The notes under the pieces are model-generated. The model made no database searches. It saw nothing but the letters and a program-made list of their open reading frames with translations, and was not told the origin of the DNA. A stretch of 55,142 nt of DNA, taken from positions 1 to 55,142 of the forward strand of contig JACPWG010000128.1 in NCBI GenBank assembly GCA_016197205.1, in the 5' to 3' direction. Positions within the stretch are counted from its first letter, which is position 1; every line of letters starts with the position of its first letter. The translations under genes and the position numbers were made by a program. The DNA comes from Planctomycetota bacterium. GTDB lineage: Bacteria > Planctomycetota > MHYJ01 > WSZJ01 > JACPWG01. This document shows positions 43,917 to 54,100 of the stretch, one piece after another.

Positions 43917-45386
43917 ATGGGTCAGGCTTGGACTTTCGGGCGGAAAATGGCCGTGGGCTTCGCAGCGATCGCCGGGCTTACCGTCCTCATCGGCGGGGTC
44001 GCGGCCTGGGCCCTGCACGCGGTGGTTGCCGCCAAGGATCGGGTCATCGACGTGAACTGCCAATCGGTGGCCGACGCCCAGACCGTCAACACGGAGATGG
44101 CGCGGAAGGTCGCCTCGTTGCGCGGCTTCCTGCTGACGCGCGAGGAGCGGTTTCTCCAGGAGGTCCGGGAGCGACGGTCGGCGGTGACCGCACTCCTTGC
44201 GCGCCTGCATCCCCAGGTGGACAGCGCCGAGGCGAAGCGCCTCCTCGACCAGGTCGACCGGACGAGGCAGGAGTACGACGCCGCCGCGGACAAGGTGATC
44301 GCCCTTCGGAAGACCGAGGCCTCGCAGGAGAGCGTGATCAAGCAATTCGACGACGAAACCCTTCCCCGGCGCGACGCGATGGTGCAGGCGCTGGACCAGT
44401 TCTCGGACCACGCACGAGCCGCGCTGGCCGACGCGAGGCAGGCCGCGACGAACACCGCGACGTTCGCCAGCACCCTCATCCTCACGATCTCCGGGCTCGC
44501 CATCGTGCTGGCGATCGCGGCGGCGGGGATCCTGAGCCGGGCGCTCACGCGTCAGATCGGGTCCGCGGTGCAGCACGTGCAAAGCTCCTCGGCGGAGCTG
44601 CAGACCGCGGCGAGCCAGCAGACCACGGGGGCGAAGGAGCAGGCCACGGCGATGACGGAGATCACCACCACCATCAGCGAACTGCTGGCCACGTCGAAGC
44701 AGATCGCGGAGAGCGCGCAGCGGGTCGCGCAGATCGCGGACGACGCCGCCGGCGCAGCGCGGGCGGGGGACCAGACGGTGCAGAAGACGCACGAGTCCGT
44801 CGCCGGGATCAAGCGCGAAGTGGATCTGATCGTCACCCACATGCTGGACCTCGGCAAGAAGTCGCAGCAGATCGGCGGCATCCTGGAGATCATCAACGAA
44901 CTGGCGGAGCAGACGAACATCCTGGCGATCAACGCGACCATCGAGGCCGCGGGCGCGGGGGAGGCCGGCAAGCGGTTCGGCGTCGTCGCCGACGAGATCC
45001 GGAAGCTGGCCGACCGCGTGGGGGGCTCCGCGAAGGAGATCCGCGCGCTCATCGACGAGATCCGCTCCGCGGTGAACACGACGGTCATGGCCACCGAAGG
45101 GGGCTCGAAGGCCGTCGACGCCGGCGCGCGGCAATTCGGCGAGGTGGCCGCCTCCTTCCGGCACATCGCGGGTCTCGTGGGCACGATCACCGAAGCGGCG
45201 CGCGAAATCGAGCTGTCGACGAAGCAGCAGGCCAGCGCGGTCGAGCAGGTGAACCTTGCCGTCGCCAATACCGCCCAGGCGGCGAAGGAGACGGAAACCA
45301 GTTCGAACCAGACGTTCCAGACGGCGTCTCAGCTCACGAACCTGTCTCGAGATCTGACGCGCTTGATCCAGCCCAATGCGGGCTAG
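43917..45386 (+). CDS. methyl-accepting chemotaxis protein with periplasmic helical sensor
   Basis: 489 residues. Membrane helices ~13-33 and ~193-212 enclose a ~155-residue helical sensor (4HB/CHASE3-like). The cytoplasmic hairpin tip is ELAEQTNILAINATIEAAGAGEAGKRFGVVADEI. The start at ATG 43917 (RBS GGAAGGGAG) gives MGQAWTFGRKM, the usual cytoplasmic start; an ATG 16 codons earlier is poorer. The sensor ligand is unknown. Its TAG stop coincides with the left end of a family-3 repeat. Confidence 0.92.
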   Translation: MGQAWTFGRKMAVGFAAIAGLTVLIGGVAAWALHAVVAAKDRVIDVNCQSVADAQTVNTEMARKVASLRGFLLTREERFLQEVRERRSAVTALLARLHPQVDSAEAKRLLDQVDRTRQEYDAAADKVIALRKTEASQESVIKQFDDETLPRRDAMVQALDQFSDHARAALADARQAATNTATFASTLILTISGLAIVLAIAAAGILSRALTRQIGSAVQHVQSSSAELQTAASQQTTGAKEQATAMTEITTTISELLATSKQIAESAQRVAQIADDAAGAARAGDQTVQKTHESVAGIKREVDLIVTHMLDLGKKSQQIGGILEIINELAEQTNILAINATIEAAGAGEAGKRFGVVADEIRKLADRVGGSAKEIRALIDEIRSAVNTTVMATEGGSKAVDAGARQFGEVAASFRHIAGLVGTITEAAREIELSTKQQASAVEQVNLAVANTAQAAKETETSSNQTFQTASQLTNLSRDLTRLIQPNAG

Positions 45387-45512
45387 TGGGCCGTTGACGA
45401 AGTCCAGTCACGATGCCTGGCGGCGCAGGCCGGCCCACGCGCATGGCCGCATGAGCCGCGGCTTCCCGTGGCTCGATTGACGACTCCGTCCGAAATTCGT
45501 TGACGGGCCACT
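45385..45512. repeat. dispersed inverted-repeat element, family 3, copy 2
   Basis: 128 bp bounded by AGTGGGCCGTTGACGAAG and CGTTGACGGGCCACT, matching 9621-9751. The first two bases complete the TAG stop of the MCP gene. It separates mcp from cheA within the chemotaxis operon. Confidence 0.75.
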
Positions 45513-45557
45513 CGTGCTCCGGCGACCCCGTCCCGGCCGATTTCCGAGCGATGAATC

Positions 45558-47720
45558 ATGCCCGCCGACCCGTACAAGTATTTTCGGATCGAGGCCCGTG
45601 AGCTCCTGGAGGGGCTCGGCCAGGGCGCGCTGGAGCTCGAGCGCGGCGCGCCGGCGTCACAGCCCGTCGCCCGGCTCCTGCGGATGGCGCACACCCTCAA
45701 GGGGGCCGCCCGCGTCGTCCGCCAGCCGGGGATCGCGGATCTTGCCCACGCCGTGGAGGGCGTGCTCGCCCCCCATCGGGAGGGGGACGGACCCGTGCCG
45801 GGCGAGCGGGTCCGGGAACTGCTGCGGTTGGTCGATGCCATCGCAGCCCTGGTCGGGTCGCTCGAAACGCCGGCCTCCGCCTCCGTGCCCGGCGCCGCGT
45901 CGTCGGCGGCGGTCGCGTCTCCGGCTGCCCGGGCCCCCGCGCAGGGCGCCGGGTCGGCGCTGCCGGCGGCCGGCGGCGAGACCGCGGGTCCGGCCCGGAC
46001 GCCGACCGAGCAAGCCTTCGAGACGGTGCGGGTCGAGATCGGTGAGATGGATTCCCTCCTCGAGGCGACCTCGGAGGCGGGCGTGCAGGTGGGCGCGCTC
46101 CGCCAGGAGGCGGACGAGCTGGAGCGGGCGCGCCAGACGGCGGCGGTCCTGCGCGACCTGCTCGGGCCGCGCCGCGCGTCGGCCGCCGCCGCCGCGGCGG
46201 GCGGCGGTCCGGGGGCGCTCCGCGCGCGCTCGCTCGCCGAGGAGCTGCTCGGCTCGCTGGACCGGCTCCAGCGCGGGATCGCGACGGGGATCGAGCAGAC
46301 GGAGCGCGAGCTGTCGGAGGTCCGCGACACCGTGGATCGGCTCCGGCTCGTGCCCGCGCGGGCCGTTTTCGCCTCGCTCGAACGCGCCGTTCGGGACGCC
46401 GGCCAGTCCCTGGGAAAACGCGTGGAGCTCCATGCGCGGGGGGGCGAGAACCGCCTGGACGCCCACGTGCTTGCGGCGCTCGGCGACGCCCTGCTGCAAC
46501 TGGTGCGAAACGCGGTAGCCCATGGCATCGAACCCGAAGCGGAGCGCACCGCCGCCGGGAAGCCCCCGGTCGGGCGGGTGGAAGTTTCGGTCGAGCGCCG
46601 CGGGACCCGCGTCGCCATCGCTTGCAGCGACGACGGCCGCGGCATCGACGTGGAGGCCGCTCGACGGGCGGTCGTCCGCTCCGGACGCATGGGCGCCGCC
46701 GCCGCGGCGTCGCTCGGGGCCGAACAGTTGTTGCGACTCCTGCTCGAGGGCGGGATGAGCACGACCGCGTCCGTGACCGAGTTCGCGGGGCGCGGCATCG
46801 GGCTCGACGTCGTGCGCGAAACCGTCGCCCGACTGAAGGGAGAGGTGTCCGGTTCGAGCGAGCGCGGCCGCGGGACGACCCTCGAACTGCGCGTGCCGGT
46901 GTCCCTCTCCTCCCTCGCGGCGCTGGTGGTCGAATGCGGGGACGTCGTGGCGTCGATCCCCCTGGACGCGGTGGGTCGTTGCCTGCGCCTGCGCGACGAA
47001 GAGCTGTCCCGGTCGGCCGAGCGGGACGCGATCGTCCACGAGGGCCGGCTCCTGCCCTTCCTTTCCCTGGCCCGGGCGCTGCGCAGGCCCGAGCCCGCGG
47101 CACGCGTCCGGAGGTCGTGGTCGGTCGTCGTCGTGCGGTCCGGGTCCGGGTCCGCGGCCATGGGCGTGGACCGGTTGCTCGGCACCGCGAACGTGGTCGT
47201 GCGCCCGCTCCCGGCGTGCGTCGGGGCGGACCCGACGGTGGCGGGCGCCTCGTTCGACGCCGAGGGGAATCCCCGCCTGGTTCTCGATCCGGCGGGCTTC
47301 GTGGCCGTCGCCTGCGCCGCCGGAAGGCCCGCCGCGAACGCCTCGACCGGGCCGGCCGCTCCGCTGCTCGTCGTCGACGACTCGCTTACCACCCGCATCC
47401 TCGAACAGAGCATTCTGGAGGCGGCGGGCTACGCCGTCGAGCTGGCCGCCTCGGCCGAGGAGGCGCTCGACCGGGCACGCACGCGTCGCTTCTCGCTCTT
47501 CCTCGTCGACATCGAAATGCCCGGGATGGACGGCTTCGAGTTCCTCGGGAAGCTCCGGGCGGACCCCGTGCTCCGCGACGTCCCCGCCATCCTGATTTCC
47601 TCCCGCGCCTCGCCGGAGGACCGGCGTCGCGGCGAGCAGGCGGGGGCCCGCGCCTACATCGTCAAGAGCGATTTCGACCAGGGCAGGCTGCTGGCGACCA
47701 TTCGCGAACTGATCGGATAG
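45558..47720 (+). CDS. cheA: CheA histidine kinase with C-terminal receiver
   Basis: 720 residues. An Hpt domain (phosphorylated H45 in MAHTLKGAAR), an Ala/Pro linker, a dimerisation/HATPase region (LLQLVRNAVAHGIEPEAER N-box, CSDDGRGIDV, TEFAGRGIGLDVVRETV), a CheW-like coupling domain (~480-590) and a receiver (~600-720: VVDDSLTTRIL, FLVDIEMPGMDGFEFL, VKSDF). The CheY-binding P2 domain is not evident. Fusion to a receiver is typical of CheA-REC in gliding or type IV pilus-linked and alternative chemosensory systems. Confidence 0.93.
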   Translation: MPADPYKYFRIEARELLEGLGQGALELERGAPASQPVARLLRMAHTLKGAARVVRQPGIADLAHAVEGVLAPHREGDGPVPGERVRELLRLVDAIAALVGSLETPASASVPGAASSAAVASPAARAPAQGAGSALPAAGGETAGPARTPTEQAFETVRVEIGEMDSLLEATSEAGVQVGALRQEADELERARQTAAVLRDLLGPRRASAAAAAAGGGPGALRARSLAEELLGSLDRLQRGIATGIEQTERELSEVRDTVDRLRLVPARAVFASLERAVRDAGQSLGKRVELHARGGENRLDAHVLAALGDALLQLVRNAVAHGIEPEAERTAAGKPPVGRVEVSVERRGTRVAIACSDDGRGIDVEAARRAVVRSGRMGAAAAASLGAEQLLRLLLEGGMSTTASVTEFAGRGIGLDVVRETVARLKGEVSGSSERGRGTTLELRVPVSLSSLAALVVECGDVVASIPLDAVGRCLRLRDEELSRSAERDAIVHEGRLLPFLSLARALRRPEPAARVRRSWSVVVVRSGSGSAAMGVDRLLGTANVVVRPLPACVGADPTVAGASFDAEGNPRLVLDPAGFVAVACAAGRPAANASTGPAAPLLVVDDSLTTRILEQSILEAAGYAVELAASAEEALDRARTRRFSLFLVDIEMPGMDGFEFLGKLRADPVLRDVPAILISSRASPEDRRRGEQAGARAYIVKSDFDQGRLLATIRELIG

Positions 47721-47723
47721 CGC

Positions 47724-48848
47724 ATGCGAAAAATCCGCGCCCTCGTCGCCGAAGACTCCGTCACGGTCCGGAAGCGGCTCGTGGAGGTGCTCGGCGCGGA
47801 CCCCGAGCTCGAGGTGGTCGGGGAGGCGGAGGACGGCCGCCAGGCGATCGAGCTCTGCAAGAGCCTGCGCCCGGACGTCGTCACGCTCGACATGATGCTC
47901 CCGATCATGAGCGGGCTCGCGGCCACCGAGTACATCATGGCGTATTTTCCGACGCCGATCCTGATCGTCTCCTCGTCGACGAATCGCGGGGAGCTCTTTC
48001 GAACCTACGAAGCCCTGGCGGCCGGCGCGGTCGACGTCCTGGAGAAGCCGCTTGGGAACGAGCTGGACGACGATTGGGAGCGGAAATTGGTCTCGACGGT
48101 GAAGCTCGTGTCGCGGATCAAGGTGATCACCCATCCTCGCGCCCGGCTCGCGGAGTCGGTGCGCGCGCGGTACGCGGGCGACGCCGCCGGGGCTCGGGCC
48201 GAACCGGCGTCGGCTCCAGGGTCGTCGGCAGGCGTTCCCGGTTGGCCGCAGCGGGGGAGGCCCCGGCTGATCGCGATCGGGGCCTCGACCGGGGGTCCGG
48301 GCGCCCTGCTCGAAATCCTGCGCGAGCTGGACGCCGGGTTCCCTCTCCCGATCCTCCTCGTCCTCCACATCGGGACCGCGTTCGGCACCGCGCTGGCCGA
48401 ATGGCTGGACGGGCAATCTTCGCTCCCGGTCGCGTTCGCGGTCGACGGGGAGCCGTTGCCGGCCGCCGGCGTGGGACGGGTGATCATGGCCCCGCCCGAC
48501 CGGCACCTCGTCCTGCGTCAGGGGCGGCTCCGGCTCACCTCGGAGCCGCTGCGGCACTCGTGCCGGCCTTCCGTGGATGAACTCTTCGAGTCGGTCGCGC
48601 GGGAGCTGGGCTCGGCTTCGGCCGCGTGCCTGCTCACCGGGATGGGGCGGGACGGCGCGGACGGCCTGCTCGCGATCCATCGAGCGGGCGGCGTGACCCT
48701 CGCCCAGGACGAGGCGACCTGCGTCGTCTTCGGCATGCCGCGGGAGGCGATCCTGCTCGGAGCCGCCGGCCGGGTGCTGCCTCTGCCGCAGATCGCGCCG
48801 TCGCTCCTGGCCATCGCCCAAGGCAAGGACCTTCGGAGGACCCCATGA
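47724..48848 (+). CDS. cheB: CheB receptor methylesterase/response regulator
   Basis: 374 residues. Receiver 1-~120 (D56 in VVTLDMMLPIMSG), linker, then methylesterase (~185-370) with the Ser in GASTGGPGALLEI, His in LVLHIGTAFG and Asp in LLTGMGRDGADGLL. It removes receptor methyl groups. ATG three bases after the cheA stop; the stop overlaps the next ATG. Confidence 0.93.
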   Translation: MRKIRALVAEDSVTVRKRLVEVLGADPELEVVGEAEDGRQAIELCKSLRPDVVTLDMMLPIMSGLAATEYIMAYFPTPILIVSSSTNRGELFRTYEALAAGAVDVLEKPLGNELDDDWERKLVSTVKLVSRIKVITHPRARLAESVRARYAGDAAGARAEPASAPGSSAGVPGWPQRGRPRLIAIGASTGGPGALLEILRELDAGFPLPILLVLHIGTAFGTALAEWLDGQSSLPVAFAVDGEPLPAAGVGRVIMAPPDRHLVLRQGRLRLTSEPLRHSCRPSVDELFESVARELGSASAACLLTGMGRDGADGLLAIHRAGGVTLAQDEATCVVFGMPREAILLGAAGRVLPLPQIAPSLLAIAQGKDLRRTP

Positions 48849-50812
48849 AGCCCTCCGTCCTGATCGTCGACGACAGCCTGACCGTGCGCATGGACCTGGG
48901 GGAGGCGTTCGAGGCCGCGGGTTTCACGCCTACGCTCTGCGCGACGGGCGCCGAGGCGCGCGAAGCGCTTGCCCGCGGGCCCTTCGCCCTCGTCGCGCTC
49001 GACGTGCTGCTGCCGGACGCGGACGGCCTCGAGATCCTCCGCGAGCTCAAGGGCGCGCCCGGGACTGCCTCGCTCCCCGTCCTGCTCCTCTCGACGGAAG
49101 CCGAGGTGCGGGACCGCATCCGCGGCTTGCGGACCGGGGCCGACGAGTATGTCGGGAAACCCTATGATGCCGCCTATGTGGTGGGGAGGGCGCGCGAGCT
49201 GGTCCGCCGCGTCTCTCCCGACTCGTCGTCGTCTCCCGGCAAGACCGTGCTGGTCATCGACGACAGCCCGACCTCCCGCGAGGAGCTGAGAGGCGCGCTG
49301 GAGGCCGCGGGCTATCGGGTCGCGACCGCGGCCTCCGGGGAGGAGGGCCTGTACCGCGCGGTCGACCTGCGTCCGGACGCCGTCATCGTGGACGGACGAC
49401 TGCCGGGGATCGACGGGCCCACCGTGGTGCGCCGCATGCGCCAGGACGCGGCCCTGCGACGAACGCCGAGCCTCCTCCTGACGGCCGCGGAGGGACGACA
49501 GGGGGAGCTCCAGGCGCTGGATGCGGGCGCGGATGCCTTCGTGCGCAAGGAAGAGGGGACGGAGGTGATCCTCGCGCGCCTGGTGGCGGTCCTGCGCGCC
49601 TCGGGCGCCCCGTCCGCCTTCGAGTCCGGGACGAGCCTGCTCGGCCCGAAGAAGATCCTGGCCGTCGACGACAGCCTGACCTACCTGCAGGAGATCGCGG
49701 ATCAGCTCCGGCAGGAGGGGTACGACTGCGTCCTCGCGCGGTCCGGTCAGGAGGCGATCGACATGCTCGGGGTGCAGACCGTCGATTGCATCCTGCTCGA
49801 CCTCGTCATGCCGGGTCTCTCGGGCCACGAGACCTGCCTTCGGATCAAGGGCTCGCCGCCGTGGCGGCACATCCCCCTGATCATTCTCACCAGCCTTGAC
49901 GAGCGCGAGGCGATGCTGGAAGGGATCAACGCGGGAGCGGACGATTACATCACGAAATCGAGCGATTTCGAGGTGCTGCGGGCGCGGCTCCGTGCGCAGC
50001 TCCGGCGGAAGCAGTTCGAGGACGAGAACCGCACGATGCGCGAGCAGCTCCTGCGCCGGGAGATGGAGGCCGCGGAGGCGCGCGCGGCCCGCGAGCTGGC
50101 GGAGACGCGCGCCACGCTCCTCGCGGATCTCGAGCAGCGGAACGAGGAGTTGGAGGCGTTCAGCTATTCCGTGTCGCACGACCTGCGCGCGCCGCTCCGC
50201 AGCATCGACGGCTTCAGCGCGGCGCTGCTCGAAGAATGCAGGGACAAGCTGGACGCGCAGGGGGCGGACTACCTGCGGCGGGTGCGGGCCGCGACCCTGC
50301 GCATGGGGGAGATCATCGACGCGCTCCTGGAACTGTCCCGCGTGGGGCGGGCCGACATGCGGCTCGCGTCGGTGGAGCTCAGCGCGATCGCCGGCGAGGT
50401 GGCCGCGGCTCTGCAGGCCGCGGCACCCGAGCGGCAAGTGGAGCTGCTGGTGGCGCCGGGCATGACCGTGCGAGGAGACGGGCGGCTGCTCCGGACCGTG
50501 TTGGAGAACCTGCTCGGCAACGCCTGGAAATTCACCGCGAAGAGGCCGCTGGCGCGCATCGAATGCGGCTCGCGGGCGGAAGGGGACGGAGCGGCGTATT
50601 TCGTGCGGGACAATGGCGCGGGCTTCGAGGCGGAGAAGGCGCAGAAGCTCTTCCGGCCGTTCCTGCGCCTGCACTCCACGTCGGAGTTCGCGGGGACGGG
50701 CATCGGCCTGGCGACCGTCCGCCGGATCATCCACCGCCACGGCGGCCGCGTCTGGGCGGAGGGGGCCGTCGACCAAGGTGCGACGTTCCTCTTCACGCTG
50801 GGCCCGGGGTGA
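48845..50812 (+). CDS. triple-receiver hybrid histidine kinase (REC-REC-REC-HK)
   Basis: 655 residues. Receiver 1 (D53 in LVALDVLLPDADG), receiver 2 (AVIVDGRLPGIDG) and receiver 3 (CILLDLVMPGLSG) are followed by a coiled-coil and a phytochrome-type HisKA (AFSYSVSHDLRAPLRSIDG) and HATPase (ENLLGNAWKFTAKR, DNGAGFEAEKAQKLF, GTGIGLATVRRIIHRHGG). Receiver 2 ends in AFVRKEE rather than KP. Overlaps cheB by 4 bases. Probably a phosphate sink or integrator of the chemosensory pathway. Confidence 0.88.
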   Translation: MKPSVLIVDDSLTVRMDLGEAFEAAGFTPTLCATGAEAREALARGPFALVALDVLLPDADGLEILRELKGAPGTASLPVLLLSTEAEVRDRIRGLRTGADEYVGKPYDAAYVVGRARELVRRVSPDSSSSPGKTVLVIDDSPTSREELRGALEAAGYRVATAASGEEGLYRAVDLRPDAVIVDGRLPGIDGPTVVRRMRQDAALRRTPSLLLTAAEGRQGELQALDAGADAFVRKEEGTEVILARLVAVLRASGAPSAFESGTSLLGPKKILAVDDSLTYLQEIADQLRQEGYDCVLARSGQEAIDMLGVQTVDCILLDLVMPGLSGHETCLRIKGSPPWRHIPLIILTSLDEREAMLEGINAGADDYITKSSDFEVLRARLRAQLRRKQFEDENRTMREQLLRREMEAAEARAARELAETRATLLADLEQRNEELEAFSYSVSHDLRAPLRSIDGFSAALLEECRDKLDAQGADYLRRVRAATLRMGEIIDALLELSRVGRADMRLASVELSAIAGEVAAALQAAAPERQVELLVAPGMTVRGDGRLLRTVLENLLGNAWKFTAKRPLARIECGSRAEGDGAAYFVRDNGAGFEAEKAQKLFRPFLRLHSTSEFAGTGIGLATVRRIIHRHGGRVWAEGAVDQGATFLFTLGPG

Positions 50813-51156
50813 GCCCTTCCTCCGCCCTCCGCAACCTTTGCGTCTCATGCGCAAATGTCACGAGGACAATGAGCAATGACCAATTTCCAATTTCCAAGGA
50901 CCAAGCAATGCCCAAATGACCAATGACCGGCGCTCCAGCAGCGAAGAAGGATGACGGCGCCGCGGCCCTGACGCCGGTCACATGTCCGGTTTGGTCATTG
51001 ATTGGTCATTGATCCTTGGCTCCCTACCGGTCGACTTCGCGAACTCTTTTCCAGATTTCGTCAGGCCTTCGCACAACCCGTTCTGGGCATTGGGAATTCG
51101 TCATTGATTGGTCATTGGAAATTGGGCCTTGGTCATTCGTCTGTTGCGCCCCTGCC
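50813..51156. repeat. gap filled with ATTGGTCATTG/GACCAATGA simple repeats
   Basis: About 340 bases. AATGAGCAATGACCAATTTC and GACCAATGACC (50868-50930) are mirrored by GGTCATTGATTGGTCATTGA (50994-51012) and TCATTGATTGGTCATTGGAA (51101-51121), so long hairpins are possible. No gene; presumably includes the promoter of the caspase-NACHT gene, though no clear boxes are seen. Confidence 0.6.
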
Positions 51157-54100
51157 ATGGACTTGATCGCGCCGCCAGGGGACGCGGCGCGCATGGCGGC
51201 GCGGCTGGGCGATCCCACACGGGGGGGCTGGATGCTGCACGCCGATCCCGCCGGCACGCCCACCACCGCCCCCAAGCTGCGCCGGCTCATCGGAGACTTC
51301 CTGCAAGGCGGCGGCAGCCGTCTCCTGTACTTCTCGGGCCATGGCGCCGCGACCGACTGGGGCTTCTGGCTGGTGACCGCGGACGCGGTCGCGGACGGCG
51401 AGGGGATCGAGCTGGCCGGGTTGATGAACGTCGTCGCGCGGAGCCCCGCGCAGGAGATCCTGCTCGTGCTCGATTGTTGCCACGCGGGAGGCGCCGCGAC
51501 GATCGCGCAGGAAAGCTTCTTCCAGGGACTGGGGCCTGCCGTTCGCACGCCGCCGGCGGATCGAGCGTGGTCGGTCCTCGCGGGGTGCGCGCCGCGAGAC
51601 CTGGCGTACGAAGCCCGGGAGCGCGGCGTGTGGCAAGGGTGCTTCACGAGCGCGGTGCTCCGCGCCCTGGACCGGTCCGCCGACGCCGACGGCCGGGTGC
51701 GCGTCGGTCGCCTCTCCGACGACGTGGGGCGCGAGTTGGCCGCGACTCCCTACCCTCGGCCGCATTCCTGGTGGAGCCCGCAGGGCAGACCGATGGTCGT
51801 AGGGTACGCCCCGCCGACCCAGGCTGCGTCCGGACCCGCGCCCTTCCGAGGGGATGCGGAGAGGGCGTATCTGTCCGCCCTGATCGAGCGCCACCGGCTG
51901 CTCCCCCTGCCCGGCCTGGGCAGCGCCGCCGGCGAGCGGAAGATCGCGCTGGAGGAGGTCTACGTGCCGCTCTGCACGCGCGAGTCGCCGCGGCTCGAGC
52001 AGGCCGAGTTGAAAAAGGGGGGTGAACGGAAGAAGGGGAAGAAGCGAGGCGGGCAGGCGCCGCCGAGCCTGCGCGCGGAGTCAGAGCCCAAGCGAGTTCG
52101 CCTCCAGGAACTGCTGCCCGCGTGCCCTCGCCTGGCTGTGATCGGCCCGCCCGGCTCCGGGAAGAGCACCCTCCTCGCGTACATCGCCCTCGTGCTCGCC
52201 CAGGCGAGGTTGAGCCCCGGCTCCGGGGAGCCTGCCCGTCGCCTGGGTCTTCGCCGCGACGAGACCGAGCTGCCGGCGCCGATTCTCGTTTCCGCCCGTG
52301 AGCTCGCCGAACGGCTGGCCGCTTCGGAGAAACGACCGGCGCCCATTGCACCGATCCTCGCACAGGTCCTCCAGGGCAGGACGCTGGCCGCCCTCGCCCC
52401 CGATTCCATCGAGGAGCGGCTGGCCGAGGGCTCCCTGCTCCTTCTGCTGGACGGCCTGGACGAAGTGGCGGACTCGGCACTGCGCGTGCGCGTCATGGAA
52501 GTCCTTCGGGATGTGGCCGCGGAGCCGAGGTTCGGCAAGACCGCCATCGTCTGGACGTGCCGCACCCGCGCCTTCGAAAAGCTGCAAGGCTGGCAGGGCT
52601 TCGACGTGCGCCATGTGGACGCGTTCGACGACGAGGACATCCGGACTTTCGTTCGAAAATGGACGGATTCGCTGCCTGTGCGCGAGGAGAAAGGCGCGTA
52701 CGCGGGCGACCTTACGAAGCGAATTCTCGAAAGTCGGTCGCTGCGGCAGCTCGCCTCGTGCCCGCTCACGCTGACGATGATCGGGGTCGTGCACTACGGC
52801 CAGGGGCGCCTGCCCGACGACCGGGCCCGACTCTACGAGCTGTGTTGCGACTACCTGCTGAACCGCCGGGACGTGGGTCAGGACGCCGACAGCGTTCGCC
52901 CCGGAGTTCGCCTGCCCGAGACCGACCGCTGGGCCGTGTGTCAGGAGATCGCGTGGGAGTTGATGAGGAAGGAGGCGCCGGGCGGCCGGCTCACTCACGC
53001 CGAGGCGGCGTCCATCGTGCGAGCGAACGTGGGCTGGGCAGGGCTGGGTCGGACTCCCGAGCCGGGGCTTGTCGACGAGACGCTGAGCTGGCTCGAGCTG
53101 CGACCGGGGGTGCTGGCGTCCGATGCGGGAATGACTTGGGGGTTTCGGCACAAGACCTTTCAGGAATTCCTCGCCGCACGACGGTTGCAGAGGATGGACG
53201 GCGTGAAGTGCTGGGAGACCCTTCGGGGCGCGCTGACGGGTCCGTCCGGGGGAGACTGGCACGAGGCGTACGTGCTCCTCGCACGGCTGCTCTCCGAGGA
53301 TCAGCGGGCCGCCTTGCTCAGGCGGATCGTCGAGGCGGGCGAGAATGGGGAGCTTCCCAAGGCTCTCGCGGTCTCTTTGACCGAGCGGGCCTTCGGAGAG
53401 ACCGGGCGGTCCGGCGTCGACGATGCTCTCCTGCGCCGCGTGGAAACGCTGACGACGAGCGTGCTCGACGTGGTCCAAAATCGAGCGCAGGGCGCGGACG
53501 TGCGAACGCGCATCGAGGTGGCCCAGTTGCTCGGCAGGTTCGGCGATCCGCGGCTCGGCCGGTCGCCGACCGACCTCCAGCTCGTGCCCGTATCGGGTGG
53601 CAAATGCACGATGGGCTCCGGGGAGTCCGACCCGACATACGAACGACCCGCCCACGACGTCGACCTCGCCGCCTACGGCATCGGTCGGTTCCCGATCACG
53701 AATGCGCAGTACCTGGCGTTCGTAGAGGCGACCGGCAACCAGCCGCCCAAGCCTGAGTTCGTCTATGGCGTGTACGTCCCTTGGGAGGAGGGAAGGCCAC
53801 GGGCCGACCGCCTGACGCACCCCGTGGTAGGCGTTTCCTGGCATGACGCCGTCGCGTACTGCCGCTGGCTGGCGCGCGAGACCCATCTGCCCTATCGCCT
53901 GCCTACCGAGGCGGAGTGGGAGTGGGCCGCGCGCGGCACGGAGCGGAGGATCTACCCGTGGGGATCCGAGTACGTTTCAGGGCTCGCCAACGACGCTACG
54001 TTGGGCTTGCAATCCACCACCCCGGTAGGTATCTTTCCTGCTGGGGCCGGCCCCACCGGCTGTCTGGACCTTGCCGGCAACGTTTGGGAGTGGTGTAGCA

